From Buxus sempervirens (lineage: Eukaryota; Streptophyta; Magnoliopsida; Buxales; Buxaceae): a stretch of DNA of 64,000 nucleotides. Positions within the stretch are counted from its first letter, which is position 1. Each line of letters starts with the position of its first letter. The translations under genes and the position numbers were made by a program. The notes beneath the pieces are model-generated. The model was not told the DNA's origin. It ran no database searches and worked only from the letters and a program-made list of their open reading frames with translations. Location: positions 24,484,858 through 24,548,857 of the forward strand of contig OX387190.1 of assembly GCA_947561395.2 (NCBI GenBank). Reading direction: 5' to 3'. Of this stretch, positions 47,363 to 61,499 are shown piece by piece.

Positions 47363-48839
47363 TGGTATTAAAGTGGTCATCAGAATAAGTTAATCACCAC
47401 AATCCTCTCCTATAGCCTCTATTTCCTCAAGCTTTTTCAATTAATTTTTCTATATCACTAATAGCTATCTTTTCAAGCTCATCTTCTGTAGTTCCTGATA
47501 TCTTTTCTACTGTTGGATCTTTAAACAACATGACCCATCTAATTTCTATTAAGTTGGATCGTTCCAACCATCTTCTTTGGCTCAATCAAATTTCTTTAAT
47601 ATAATCCTGAAGACTCAAGACCTTTTGAAATATGTTGATGGTTCCTATCCTGAACTTGCTCATTTCCTAACCAAATCCATGGAGCAAGATTCCTCCGAGC
47701 AAAGTATCAATCATAAATATATTACATGTTCTTGCATTGATCAAATGCTTTGAGTTGGATCACTGCAACTCTCACAGAGCCTGTACTTGCTCAAGTTGTT
47801 GGCCTACAAATTTCTTATTCTGTCTAGACTGCTTTTGAAATTACCTTTACAGCCCATCAAACTTGTTGTAATAAACGTGATGATAACTGTTCTGTAAATA
47901 AAATAATAGGCAGTAGAATTCAAACCAGAAACTCAGATTGAACAAACAGGAAATCAGGGAACCAAACTCGGATATGTGAAGTGAATGAAACAGTAGCAGA
48001 TAATAGATGAACAAATGATCAACAGGCACTAATAACAGATATAAACAGATACGAATGGAGATGATTGGAATAAACTTATTCAGCATGAATAAGTTTAGAA
48101 AGCAAAAGAAAACCGATTAATATTCAGCATAAAAAGATAACATCATCACACACACGCCACGCCACGCCACGACCGGACGGCGGCAGCGGCACGTGATGCA
48201 AAGAAACCCCGACAACAAGGAACAGTTTCTCACTTTAGGGGTTGCACCCCTTTAGTTCCCACTATTCAATATAAACCATTGGAAGTTCTCATAAACTTCC
48301 AATGTAGGACTATTTAGTTCCCACAAGAGACAAACACTAAAAGACAAAACACCAAGAGGAAATTTTGAGCCCTTAAAAACCATTAAAAATACAACAAAAC
48401 TCTCGAATACTGAATCTCTATTATCAACTTCAGACTATCAAGCACGGTTCTTTTTCCATCTCAGATTATATTCAACGAATCAAAAGCATTGTTGATGCTC
48501 TTTCTTCATTTCAGCAACCGATTTCAGACACTGATTTAGTTCTATATGCGTTCTCCGGTCTTGGCTCTGATTATGAATCTTTTTGTATTGCCATTATATT
48601 CCGGGCTGATCCCATCACTTTCACTGATCGCTACTCACTTCTCAATCATGAACATAAGCTTGAACAAAATACTCAAGCAACCCAAGTCTCATTACAAACA
48701 CTACCTTCTCTGCTATTAGCAATCAAGGCAGATCTTGTGGACAAAGTCATGGTTGAATAATTGTGGATGCTTTGAGAACCATGGACGTGGTCATAATCAA
48801 CAAAGATTGGCCATCTACCCAATCCTCACATTCAATTGG
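47363..48839 (+). pseudogene. Copia PBS and decayed gag
   Basis: After the PBS the frames read HLISIKLDRSNHLLWLNQI, then YVDGSYPELAHF, then after the solo LTR SDYIQRIKSIVDALSSFQQPISDTDLVLYAFSGLGSDYESF (UBN2-type copia gag). A CCHC-like stretch (CGQSHG...CGCFENHGRGH) comes near 48740. Frameshifts and stops break it. Solo LTR 47864-48396 interrupts it, and LTR F truncates it at 48839. This is the same ancestral insertion as the relic at 19148. Confidence 0.8.
47864..48396. mobile_element. Small solo LTR (533 bp, TSD AAACT) in copia gag
   Basis: It begins TGTTGTAATAAA and ends ATACAACA. AAACT lies at 47859-47863 and 48397-48401. The 7-bp terminal inverted repeat TGTTGTA/TACAACA and small size suggest a copia-group LTR. 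It is absent from copy 1, so it inserted after the duplication. A CGCCACGCCACGCC run is at about 48155. Confidence 0.88.
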
Positions 48840-49500
48840 TGTAATATCTAGAAATTTTAGCAATTAATTAAAAAAAATCTAAGATTTTGGGGGATTTACT
48901 AATTTGTTTGAATTATCCGTATATAGGTGATGACATGGAAGGCCATGATCTGGAATCTTTATGAAAATCCAATGGTGAGATGATGCTTTAAGGGGGTAAG
49001 TGATGTTTTAATTGATTACTAAAATCCTACTTGCTGATTTGGGGTAGTAGCCTAGATGGGCGTCACATGGAAAAATTCCTAATAAAAATTGGGTTTTTAG
49101 GCTGACGTGGGCGTGAGTTTATGAAAGCTTGATTTTGTAATTTTGTATGGTGCTTGGCAGCTGGAGAGAAACAAAGAAGAAGAAAGTTGCATTATTTGAG
49201 GCTATCGAAATCTCAATTTTGGTGTTGAACAATTGAAAGTTTAGAAGCAAGCAAGCTTTGGTGAAGGTGTGGAAGAGTTTGTGGGATTAGTAAAGGGTTT
49301 GAGGTTACTCGTAAGACTCGTAACCCTTCATGCAAATGCATGGAATTTGGACAACATGTTGCCTCTTTTTGGATATAGGTGAGATTAATTACACCTAAAA
49401 AGAATTTTGAAACTCTTTTTATAGGCTACACCAATCCTAGGGTACAATACTTCCTTGAGGAAAATAAATCCCTATGCAAATGGACACCAATGAGCATGAC
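48840..49500 (+). mobile_element. LTR F, 5' part only
   Basis: It begins TGTAATATCTAGAAATTTT right after copia ATTGG (48835-48839) and resembles the starts of LTRs B and I. It runs into Tat leader sequence somewhere between about 49370 and 49550. Its other end was not found. Confidence 0.55.
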
Positions 49501-49686
49501 TTATAAAATTGGCAAGTAGTTCATAAATAAAATGAAAAAGAAGGTTACCTTGTTACGTTTACCTTCATTATACATGATATCCATATCATGCCTTTTCTTT
49601 CAAATCATGCATACTCTCTTTCAATTACAAAACCCAATCCCCTATATATTTTGTTTTTGTCAAAAACGTGTAACTCCACCTTCATG

Positions 49687-52600
49687 TGTGAAACCCCAGA
49701 TTTCCATACCATTAGCGCACTCTAAACAATGTAACTTGTTGTATAGGTTAAGCCGGAGAAGCCCAGACTTGAAGCCAGCCAAGTGGCTGAGTCCAGCTTG
49801 TTAGTAATGTATAAAGGTAAGCTTTTCTTCTTTGGGTAATTTCTAGGATTTCCAAATTAATTTACTAATGTGTGAAAGAATAGCTAAGTAGTGGTTGTAG
49901 TGTGCAATAGGTGAAGTGGCAAGGATGAAATAAGCTTGGTGTTGAAGGAGAGGGTAAAACTGGAAAGGCCTTGGAGAAATTGGGGAAATTTTGCCTGAGT
50001 ATGGGAAAGCCCATTGCCCATTCATATGAACCTAACTCCCATTCCCTTCTCTTCATTTCCTTCTTCTTCTCTTCCACTCTTTACTCTCATCTCTATTCTT
50101 CATCTTCTTATCCTCATTTTCTCCCCCTCATCATTTCCATTTACTTTTAAACCCATTTGAAGAGAGGTTCTTGCAAGAAAGGAAGAAGGAGAAAACCCAA
50201 GAGGGCATTTTCATTTGGAGGTTTGGAAGTTTGGAGGTTTGTGAAAAGCAATCAAAAAGGAAGCAAGGGTGCAGTTTGTGGGTTGCAATAGGAGCTGGGA
50301 AGCTTGCTTAGTTGATTGCAAGAGGTAAGCAACACCACCCTTACCTATATTTCTCATTTTGCCCAAATTCGTATGCAATAGAGGAAATTTGGGGTTTGAA
50401 TGTGAAATTGTTCATCTTCGCAAATAGGAGGGATTTTTGTTGGGGGTTTTGTAGGAAATAGGTAACCACACATGCTAGAGTCAATTTAGAACCTAAAAAT
50501 CGTAAAAAGTAGTGAGAATCGAAAACCCTAGCAAAATCACAAAAGTTCGGATTTTCGTGACCTGTAGAAGTTCCAGGCGCCCGAACTACCGCTTGAGCGA
50601 GGTATCGGGCGGCCTTTTAGGATTTGGATTTAAGGCATGGCTGCTTGAGTGCTGGTGCAAGCGATCTGCCCGAAATATAGAAACCCGAGAGCAATTTTTG
50701 GGCACTAGAAGCAGGCTCGAGCGGCCCTTTGAGAGCCCTGATCAATTTCTTTGAAAACTTGGATTTTAGCCCAAATCAAACGACGGAATGTTTTTATTTG
50801 AATCTAGCTTATGTATAAGTAGGAGTTAAGTGTCTAGGAAGTGTTCTAACTAGAATTATCTCAAAATTTCAAATAACAAGGATTTTGGGTACATTTTCCT
50901 AAATTAAGATTCTTACAGAGTTTGTGTTCCAGATTTTTATAGAAAAGGGATAATTTAATTTTCCAATTAGAACACCTTCCAAACGACTCTTGGAAGTAGA
51001 AATCAAGAACCAAAACCAAGTTGCACATGTTTCCCAAGAATTTAGGCGTAGGTTGCCCAAATAAGCCATGGAATGTAAGATTTACTGTTGAAAGGGGAAA
51101 TTTTGTTATCATTGATTATCTTGTAAGCATGCAATATATTTTAGGGCATTGGCCCATTCGTTTAGCATGCCACTCATTGTTAGTATGAGATGAAAGGGCA
51201 ATGGTCCAGGTTCCATGAGATATGCAAGAGGGCATTGGCCCAAGTGACAACCTTTGGTAAGATGAATATTGGTAGGTAGTGTGTGCGTTTCACCTCAGCT
51301 AGGGGTAGTGGACTATTGTTTACTCTGACTGGGCATAGTGAACTAGCATTCGCCACCAAAGCTTGGAAATTTGAAATGTTATATGCATGTTATACTTGTT
51401 GTGAAATTGATGAATGAACACATCAGCATAATGAACCCTTAAGTTATGGATTCATAGACTTAAATAGGATTGTTTGTATAGATGCCATGGCCAAGTGACA
51501 TTGCTATTGTTCATGCTATGTTGTATATCATTCCGGCACCAAGCAACATCGGTGGCCAATGCCTATTTGCTATGGGGAATTGGCAATGGATTCCTATACG
51601 TCAAGGGTAATCGGCGTAAATGCCTAGCCACCATGTGGAATCGGTGAAGTTAGATGGGGCCATGAACATTATATACTAAACACCCTAGATAACAAGTAAT
51701 AAGATTTGAATAAAGGATTGTTATTAAATGGATTACTTGTACACCGATGCACATGCTTGCACTATTTGTATGACACTAAGTTGCCATGGATTTTGTAGTA
51801 TTAAAACTACTTACATGTCATGGTTTTATTGAATGAAATATGCCTAAACTGTGTTTTCATTGAACATGCATTTATTGCTTACTGAGACATTCGTTTCATA
51901 AGCGGATTTCATGTTGTTTTTCAGATCCGTCTACGTCTGGTGTGAAAGACCGGACCGGGGATAGAGGAAAGGAGAAAGCTATTGGATATAAAGAGGAAGA
52001 CTATTATAGGCTCACTTAGGATTTCATTTCTATTGTACATGTTATAGTTTCTTTTTGGACTTGTAACCCTATACCTTGAGATGAGTGTTAGAACCCATAT
52101 TTTGTAATATCCAAAGAGTTATATAATTTATTTTATAGTCCACCACAGCACCGTTTCTTGTACACTTTTTATGCACATGTATGAACTGTATCTCACTTTG
52201 ACTCATGGTAGGAAAAAGTTTTAAATTATCCGCATTTTATTAATGTAGACACCCCAAAATTATACGATTTTTGATAAATCTTGAAGGAGGGGAATATCTT
52301 ATTGGAATTTTTAATTCTTAGTAATGGGTTTGAGATCCTTAACCCATTTGAATCCACAAATACAAAGGAAAAGACCCAAATTTAATCTTTTGCGCAAAGT
52401 CAAACTTTTTCGGTTGACTTTGACCCCAAAAAATGAAATATTTTTTTAGGCAAAATTTCAAGATAATTTTTCTCGGTAATCAAGTTTTTAGCAATGTTAT
52501 TGCATGAATGAATTTTTTGAACCTTTAAATCTTGACAAATACTTTAGTATTAACATGTTGAATCTTTTTAACAGACCTGAAAAATCAGAATTTTGTCTTG

Positions 52601-54470
52601 AACTGGAAAGTTGACTTTTTATTCACTTAGAATTTGGGTCTGGAGCTATTTTTAATGGATTCAAATGGGGGGTGTTTGCTTATTTATATGTAATATCTTA
52701 AGTAAATGGAGATTACAAAATACGAGGACATTTACTTAAATGATATTACATGTAAATAAATATACCCTGTGCAGCTAGGGTCAAGGCTATACAAATGTGT
52801 GCTGCTCGCACTTATCTTGCGGTTTTGTTCTGTCCGCATATTGTTTGCGGACGGAGCTCGCCCACACTGTACGTGCGGTTTTCACTTGTCCGCATATATA
52901 GTGTGGACTAAACATGACCGCACTGTATACGCGGACACGTTCATTTTGCACAAATTCACAAATGCTCGAATTCTGAGCCTTATTTACCACTCATACCTCT
53001 CTCTAGGAGACTCAGCCTCCCTTTTTTACCTTCTGTAATTCATAGATTTACTCCAATTCATGTTTTAAAACTGAGTTTGAAGAATCTAGAATCAAACTTT
53101 GGCATACCCTTGTGACCTCCTATACCCTTGGCTTTGCCTATAAATAGAGGGTCTCTCCTCAAGCAAAAGGCTGGAAATTGAAGCTTGAAGAGCTCCTGGA
53201 GAAGAAGGGAACCCCTGCCTCTCAACTATCTCAAGCAAACAAGGTAAGCCTCTCCTCTCTTCTTTTCTTTTCTTTTCTTTTTTTTTTAAATCTAGGGTTA
53301 GTCTCATCTTCTACCTTTTTGTAGCATAAAAAACTAATTGTGCTTGTAGCCCCAAACCTACCTCTGAGTACCTTAAGCACCCTCTCTAGCCGTAAAACGT
53401 GAAGAGAGAGCTAGGGGAAACGAGAATAGGAATGGAACCCTAGATTAGAACCTTTCTTTTTTATCCTTTGTATGTCTGTTAATATTCTGTGTGTGGTTGA
53501 ACTTTTATGATCTGAACGAATCATATGGATCTATGCTGTTCATAGCATTAGATCCTCTTTTTCCTCCTAAAATTTTGATTTTTCACACAACTACACCCAT
53601 TTCACTAATTTCTTTCTTTTGGTTAATATAGGCTTAGACTTTTAGATTTACCATGATCAATATGGTAGATCTGAAATCAAAAGCCTTAAAATAATCTCTA
53701 GGGTTTCATGAAATGGTTTCAAAATGGCTTCAATCTTTGAGAGAGAACCATATGGTCTAAACTCTCCCGTTTTGAGTTTTTTTCATCAACATGGGTGGAT
53801 TTGGCTTCTTTCTCCCAATTAATGAGAGATCTAACCTAGATCTGTACCCTAAATGGTTACAAGTTTATTCTTCAATGTATTTTTCAAATGATTTCAACTT
53901 GTATCATGTTGAGTTTACAAGGCTTCAATGATTTAACCTAAGGTTAGTTTTCTAAGTTTAGCTTTAGATTTACTTTCTTTGAGTTTATTTTGATTTATTA
54001 TTCAATCATGAAACCCTAGAAATGGTGTATTTATATAGAGGGTCCAGAATTAATTGGGCCATTCATATGGAAGAATCATACACCCTTTTTGTTCTTTTTT
54101 TTTATACTTTTGATTGAGTTTTTCTTGCAATCATTTTTTTAGCATGGACAACACTTGGCAACCACCTTGTGTGAATGAATAGGGAGCCTAACACCTTCCC
54201 TTATTCATAACCTAATCTCCTTACCCATTCTCTAGATTTAACCTTAAAGTAGAGTTACTTTTGACTATTTTTACTTTTATGATCATTTTGGTGTCCATTC
54301 ACACCTAAAATTGAATGATGGCGACTCCTTCATTTCATTAACCCCGTGTAATGATTAGGAAGTCTTTTAATTGAATTTCTGTGTCTCACAATTAGGTCGA
54401 AAAACCAACCTGTGATGGCCAAGGACGAGTTTGTGCCTTGGAGAGGCAGACCTGGTTCTGGGTCATTACA
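49687..54470 (+). mobile_element. Solo LTR G (TSD TCATG) inside the Tat leader
   Basis: It begins TGTGAAACCCCAG and ends GGGTCATTACA. TCATG lies at 49682-49686 and 54471-54475. Net length is about 2.63 kb. A donor-like AGAG/GTAAGC is at 50335. A TGAGACATTCGTTTCA hairpin is near 51883 and TTTTTCAG precedes 51925. The open segment ends EEDYYRLT-stop at 52019. Confidence 0.9.
52244..54390 (+). mobile_element. Tat-type solo LTR nested in G (TSD ATTAA/ATTAG)
   Basis: It begins TGTAGACACCCC and ends GTGTCTCACA; flanks match at 4 of 5. Foldback 52679-52759, stem-loops GTCCGCA/TGCGGAC within 52832-52945, TATAAATA 53139-53146 and TGGCGACTC 54319-54327 are in standard order. 2147 bp, closely related to LTR D (21654). 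Confidence 0.92.
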
Positions 54471-55000
54471 TCATGCGTTGAGATTTTGGGTTTTGGCTTA
54501 AAGGCAACCTAGATCTCTAGCCTAATGCATGATCACATTCACATACACATATCTATAATACCAGCACATCATTAGCCAGAGATCTAGGGTGAATGTTTTC
54601 ACTTTTGTTTTTAGAAGTCATGACCTATGTGCGTCAAGCTACACACATTTGGGTTCAACTTCCTATAGGTAATAGGTAGCTTGTGCAAAGGGTTTAAAGT
54701 ACTCAAGTGCATTTGAAATAATAGTAGACATTCACACAATGTCCCATCCCTTGCCACTCTTTCAAAGCCATGCACATTTATTCAAATTAAACGAGGCATG
54801 ATATGGAAATCATATATAAAGAAAGCAAATACAAGTATCCAAAGCATTTAAATCCACATGTAAGCATGCTCATGAACATCAAATAATCTCATATATTAAC
54901 ACATAAGCATATCAATGACATTTTAGCATGATAAAGCATGAAAAACAAAAACAAAAGAAACATGGCTTAAACCCCACAATTTTCCATCGGAGTCACTAGT

Positions 55001-57636
55001 TGTGGGGCCATGGGAATTGCTGGGATCCCTCACATTCTATGCAAGAATTGATAAAAATAAGGGGTCACCACCATCCAAAGGGGTCTTTTTATGAATGGTC
55101 ACCAAAGTGTGCATAAAACAGTAAAAAATGAGCCAAAGAAAGCTCAAATTCATGGTCTACACTAGAGAATTGGGTAAGGAGGTTAGGTTATGAGTGGGGA
55201 AGATATTAAGCACCCCCACTCATCCACACAAGATAGCTGCCATAGGTCTCATCATGCTCTAGGTTGCTTGCAAATATACATTCCATTCAAAAACAAAGCA
55301 AATGAATACAAACAATTGTGTGATTTACCTTGAGAATAATCCACTTGATTTGGATATTCTTTGAGGCCTTATCACAGTTATGACCTTCTGATCAAATCAA
55401 AAATCAAAGCAAAATTTAAGAAAAGATCAAATTAAAACAAATTTGAAAATCTGTGTAGAGAAAGGTATTTGAGTTGTGCACATTCAAATGATCACAACTC
55501 ACTCATTTGGAAACCAAATTGGATGAAACCAAAGCCCTTTGAAAGGTCATATAATATACTAAACATTGTAAGAAATTTATTTAAATTCAATCAAAATCAA
55601 GAGAGCTGTACTTGTTCAAAATGGCTTATCTATCACTGTGACAGTGATGACTAGCACTACTTCATAAGTCTATTCGTAGAAATTGGCTTCATATAAATTC
55701 ATGAAAAACAATAAGGATGAAGTAGGAAGTGTCATCTTTTGAATGACATAGACTTCAATATCAGATTCACCCATATGAACTCTGTATGCTCTCACAAAGA
55801 CACCAAAATCATCAGAGATTGACCATATAATCTGCTACTGAGCAGTACAAGGTAAATCAAGCACACAACACACAACACACAACATTGACTCAAAAATTAT
55901 GAAACCACTTGATTTTGAAAGTAGACTCACAAAGGAAGACTCAGAAACTAAAATCATTCAAATCAGAATTCAAATGAGCCTATGATGCTTAGTTGAAGTG
56001 ACAGGTTCAACAATCTGTATGAAACAGACTGTTGAACTTCAATCAAATGCTTATAGCAAATAGCTTGGTTAAAAATCACGAAATTGAATAGGATTAAAAT
56101 AGAGGATCAAATCTTACATATGCAATTCGAATCACTCAAAAATTCATCCGGAGGATGAAGTAATGAGTGAAACAAATCGAGGTACAGGTTCTTTCTAGAT
56201 TTGAAAATATTGAGTGAAAACCACAACAGAGGTGCTTGATTTGTGCATTTAGCTCTTTAAATCCAATTCAAAATTTTAAAAATGAAACAAGAAAACTATA
56301 AAAATGTTTAGGGCAAAGGTTTGGCTCAGATCTGAGCCAAATTAGCCCAAATTTGCATGAGATTTCATTAGATTGGAGGAGATCTAGCCGTGAGGCCTTC
56401 TCCAATTGATAAAAACCAAATAAAAACAATACCAAAAGGTCTTGAGATCTATTTTAAGGCTATTTTCTCATATCTACATTATTGAGCGTGGTAGATCTAG
56501 AGATTAATGCCTATGCTTGAGAAAATAACACAAGTGAGTGTGTGCACTTGTAAAGTGTGTGAGAACTCAACCAATATGGAGGAATTTCAGATCTAAGGCT
56601 ATGAAAGAGCCTAGATCCATGAAATTCCTCTCAAATTAAAGAGGAAATCACACAAAACAACTATTAAAATACAATCAAAAGGAAAAAAAAACCAAAATCA
56701 AAGCAAAAAAGGCTCTAATCTTAAAGGATCCATCTCATAGATCATTTCCCCTAACCTTATATTTACATTTTACTGCTAGAGATAGGCTTAAGGTACTTTG
56801 ATCAATGGTTTAGTGCTACAAACACAAAGAGGCTTTATTCTACAAAAAGGTAGAAGGAGAAAGAGCTTAAATGTATAGACACCTGCTGAAAATCACAAAG
56901 AGATATACCTTGAGAGAACCTTCCAGTCTTGAGAAGCTTGAGATTCAATTTGAGCAGAGTCTCTCCTCCTCTAGCAAGAGCTTTCAGCCTCCAAATTTTT
57001 CAGCCCTTCGTATGAGGAAAGACCTCATATTTATAGACACAATGAAGAACAAAAGAGTCCCAAGGGCATGAGCGAAATACTTCTCTAGATCCTTCCAATT
57101 CAGGCCTAAAGCATGAATTGGAAGGAATTCAGCCACTTTCTAAGGGTAAAACAACCAATCTAGGGCCTTTAGAGAGAGATAGAGAGTGTGAATAGAGCAC
57201 AGATCCAGGGCTCTTGCAAATTCACAAAAATAGCTAAGAACTGTATGATTCCTACAGTTAGTCAATAAACGTATAAACCATACAGTTATTATTAGATTAA
57301 AATTTTTAATCACCATATGTATGCTATTATAGCAAATCAGTTAATCTCCCATATGCGTAGTTGACATGGCACAACAGCCAAAGCCTCTAGAAGCCACCTC
57401 AGCTGCCACTTGCGCTCATGCGAAAGGCATGAATGGTAACCGTATTGCCCATACGGTTACAGTTACCATTGTATGGATTATACAGTGAACACAAAAATAA
57501 AAATTAACCATAAATTCCATATGTTGCTCCATGTTTTAATGATTTTGAAGTTAAACACATGTAATGATACATGTATCTCATTTTTAAAATGTTTTCATTA
57601 TTTTCTCATATTTTGGTGCAATTTGGGGTGTCTATA
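55001..57636 (-). repeat. 5' LTR of the broken Tat element
   Basis: It begins TGTGGGGCCATGGG beside the PBS and ends near GTGTCTATA (CA decayed). TATTTATA lies at 57028-57035. Stem-loops include AACTGTA/TACAGTT at 57239-57259 and a perfect 10-bp stem GTAACCGTAT/ATACGGTTAC at 57436-57460. The PBS-like site is decayed (GGGTCACCA, about 55062). Confidence 0.82.
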
Positions 57637-58000
57637 CATACACATTGAGGCTCTATTCTAGAGAAAGGTAGAAGATGAGATTGCTCAATATAAAAGGAGA
57701 TGTTGAATTCTAAAGAGGATTTTGCCCTAAATGTCTTGAAAGTGTTGAGTGGCTGAGACAAAAATTGGGCAGAGATTCCTCTCTTCCAACAAAAGCCTTA
57801 ATTTATAAATGTTCAGCCCTTTGCATGGAGAAGGAGTTCTCCATTTATAGGCACAAGAAAGGGCAATGGATGTCTAAGGGTATGAACCAAAAATCTCTCT
57901 AATCCTTCCATTTAAGGATCAAAGCATGTTAGGAAGGATTTAGAGAGATTTTCAAGAGTAGATCCAACAATCCAGGACACTTAGAGAGAGCAAAAAAACA
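57637..58000 (-). repeat. Fragment of another Tat LTR
   Basis: CATTGAGGCTCTATTCTAG and AAAGGTAGAAG followed by a TATTTATAGGC-like box (about 57850) align with the promoter-to-leader part of the neighbouring LTR (56820-57040). Both ends are lost. Confidence 0.6.
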
Positions 58001-61000
58001 TAAAGAAGACATACATCTCAGTCTTTTATAATTTGACAAAAATTGTGAAGAACCTTATAAGTAGTGTGGTGCTACAAGCATCACACATATAATTATCTAC
58101 TGCTTGGAATGCAAAATGCAAGACACCATGTTGAATGCACAAGTCCATCAGGCCACAAATGCTTGGTATTTGACTCTAGCAATCCACCAATTCATTAATC
58201 TCTGCAAAAATTCCCTATGGTTATTGTGCCCAAGTATATTATGGGTCAATTCGTGATGCTGCAATGACAATATTATATTGATTGAGGTCAGAAGTAAGGA
58301 GACATTTTGTCAAGAGGCCACCATATATCCAAGGGCAATTGACTCCCCATGGGTGTTTTTAGATTTTGAGGAAAAGATAACGGAATTAAAAAGGTGAATG
58401 AATGTAGACATAGAAGAGATATATGATTCATCAAGAAATTTCAAAGGTTATGAATTCCAAGAGTTGGGAAGTAACCCATCTAAGATGGTGGGAATTCCAA
58501 GAATTAAAAAGATGAATGGTCATCCACTCATTTATGATAGATTCATAACAACTTTCCATTTGTTGGAAAAAAATTAAGTAGCTTTTTCGGAAAACGACTT
58601 GAATTTTTTCCTCCTTTTGTTAGAAAACAACTTCCCAAAAGTTTTCTTTCAACAAAAAGGGAACACATGGTCTAACTCTACAGAACCCTGTTCTACATTT
58701 ACAACTCTATCATCTTAATATTCTCATTTAGCATCAATAATCTTTCACAATTTTCTATTTCCTTTGTTACCAAATTGCTTGTGTCTCTAGTATTGCTTTA
58801 CATTCTTTAGTTTATTACTTGTAATTTGTGTCGATATTATCTACTATGGTTGATATTTCTTAAGGACTTGTGCATACCTATTAATTAAGGACTTATCTTT
58901 AATTAGTAGAAATTTTTTAATTCTATTGTGCTACACCTAGATGTAATTGGAGTTTAAACCATATTTTTTAAACCATACTGTCACTTTATTCCATTTCTCC
59001 TTTTCCCGTTCTGTTTTATGAAGGGACTTGGCCAAAAAACATTATTGTCAAAGAAAACAAGTACTAAGCAAAGCAATAAATCACACACACAGATAATATG
59101 TCAAACACCAAGAGGGCAGAAAGAAAACACTCCAATGTAATTGGAAAACCCCACAAAACAAGTCTGTTCAATCCATTATAATAAACTAGTTGAAAGCACT
59201 GCGTCACACGTGAATGATTTCAAGTTATTCTCTAAATGATATTCATAAAGATAAAAGGTGTCTTAAATCAGATGCTCCCACCTATCCATTAGACTTAGTG
59301 ACACTAAAAATTGAGAAATAAAATGGTAAAAGGATAAAAACGTTTCGAATGGTATCCATCACCCTATTTATTAAATAATATTATGAATAGGAATATGTAG
59401 ATTTTAGTAGTTATGGAATAAAGATATTATGAATAAGAATACTTAGAGTTTAGTAGTTTGGATTAAGGATAATATATTGGGAATATATAGAGTTTAATTA
59501 CCAGTTATGGGCTAAGGATATTGTCAGTAGGAATATATAGAGTTTAGTAATTATGAGTTAAGGATGTTATGAGTAGGAAGGAGGAGAAGAGTTTGCAAAC
59601 ATTTGATAAAGTTAATGGGTTATGACTATTATAGTAGGAATATATAGAGTTTAGTAATTACCAGTTAAGGATATTATCAATTGTAATATAAAGAGTTTAG
59701 TTTTTATGAGCTATGGATATTATGTGTAGGAATGTGTAGGGTTCAGCAATTATAAACATTAAATTATTGTAAATAGTGTTAATAAATGCAAAACAAGGAA
59801 TAAACTTCAATTTATATTATTATCCTTTATATGTTAACTAACTACTTAATCCTCTCGAATTTTTTTATTTAATATGAATCCATTGGTAAGTGATAGATTA
59901 TCCAATAAATTTGGGATAGCATAATTTTATTTAAGAAAGTAGGGAAAAAAGAGGTTGACGACCAAAATAGAGGGTTTTTTTTTTTTTTTTTTAGGAGTAG
60001 TAGAATAGACGTTTAAAAAATTGGAGTTAAGATTTTTAACTAGTCTATTAAAATTGAGATTAATTTAAGATAAGCCTTATTTAGTTTCTCTTTTAATTAT
60101 TTTATGTTAAATTACTAATGGTGGAAAGATCATACGGTAGAAATCATTGTTTTATTGTGTACATCCCAACAATTCCTGCCAATGCATTATTTATTATAAA
60201 TTATAATTTTTGTGGACTCTTTTATTGTTATGTTTGTCATTTAGATGATACAATTGGTACGAGATTTATCGTCAATATCTAATGTTATGTACAACAGAAT
60301 TGATGTGCTTTATTTTTTCATTATAAAGCTCCAGCTGTAATAGGAAGCAAGTAATGTACGAGGCACATAAATATCACAGTCAACACTAAGGCTATCAAGG
60401 GGTTCGATTTGAATCCTTGAATATAGATTCACATTTTTACTTGTCAGATCAAATATGGTTAACAATCTTAAGATTCGATTAAATTCAAATTTGGATATGG
60501 ATTTTTCCATATTTGACTAAAAATTCAAATACATATATGAATAGACATTGAGAATTCAAATACTTAAAGTAATTAATAAAAGATTAAAAATAGAATTAAG
60601 ATGTTTTTAGTTTTATATTAAATTATTAATTACCATAATGTTTATCAAATTAAAGTATTCGTAGATTAAAAAATATTACATTGAATCTCTTTTTTGACTT
60701 TGTGTGTGTGTCTATATTATATATATACTTGTTAAGATTGTTTCATTTATTATCATTTAAAAATGACTCATTACTTTGTTTATGGTACTCTTAGAATTAG
60801 ATTGCCATTGGGCTTTATGAAATAAGATATTACAAACACATGCTAAACCAAAAAGATGATACAACTGTTATGAGATATATCATGAGTATCTAAACGTTAT
60901 GTACAATAGAACTGGCATCTTCTATTTTTTATTATATATAAGCTAAATAGGTGATGTGGCAAGGCATAAAAATAGCATTATCTCACCAACTAATTAAAAT

Positions 61001-61499
61001 AGGATCCACATCATGGGACACATCATAGTAACAAGTATAAGGATATCAAAATCAAAGTGATATGAATTCTTCAATCAGACCTTATAAGCTAATAAAAGAT
61101 CATTTGGAGCTTGTTTAATAATTCTAGAAGTATAGTCATGCAATTATGTATTTCTTGACTTTCTTCAATTTCTTTTCTATGATGAGTATGTTGCTGTCAT
61201 CGGCTTCATTGCTAGTTTTGGGTTTCTGTGTATTAAGCACCATATAAAAAATGGTTTCTAACAAAAAAAAAAGTGTTCTATAACAAAATAACAAAAAAAT
61301 AAACATCATCTTAGTCTCCCTAATCCCTATCATATCAAACCCTTCCCCTCCTCTCAAAAACCTTTCAGGCTTAAACCCCACTTCTTTCATATTTGTGAAG
61401 CCGGCCCGCCCCATCTTTGCAATTTTGAATTTAATAATAACATTCTTTGGAATAACATACCCATCCTTTATGAAATCCTCTATTACCGCATTTAGCAGT
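58000..61499. other. AT-rich DNA with dispersed and tandem repeats, no gene seen
   Basis: 58388-58565 and 59928-60008 recur at 63530-63700 and 63888-63998 in the same order. About 60240-60310 is repeated at about 60855-60930. 60390-60560 is degenerate GATTC/GAATTC DNA. Short frames (for example 61136-61414) show nothing recognisable. Confidence 0.5.
59380..59760. repeat. Degenerate tandem repeat, about 55-bp unit
   Basis: About seven copies around GGATATTATGAxTAGGAATATxTAGAGTTTAGTAxTTAT. It is present here but not in the related copy at 63530-64000. Confidence 0.75.

Larger units (their letters stand above)
42189..48470. repeat. Duplicated segment, copy 2 (partner 16953-19400)
   Basis: The order and orientation match copy 1: flank, ankyrin gene, upstream flank, copia gag. 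Inserts unique to this copy are the CACTA-like element and the solo LTR 47864-48396. The copia LTR and PBS (46176-47677) are kept here but deleted in copy 1. Confidence 0.88.
49500..57636 (-). mobile_element. Broken Tat element (leader, PBS, 5' LTR) interrupted by LTR G
   Basis: Leader fragments 49500-49686 and 54471-54990 align with element 1 around 8700-9956. A decayed PBS (TAGTGACTCCGATGG on minus) lies at about 54984-54998, and a full LTR follows at 55001-57636. No gag, PPT or left LTR remain, so the left part is deleted. Confidence 0.78.

Noticed and set aside
61136-61414. 92-codon minus-strand frame
   Set aside because: No recognisable domain, A-run inside, and no support from neighbouring copies.
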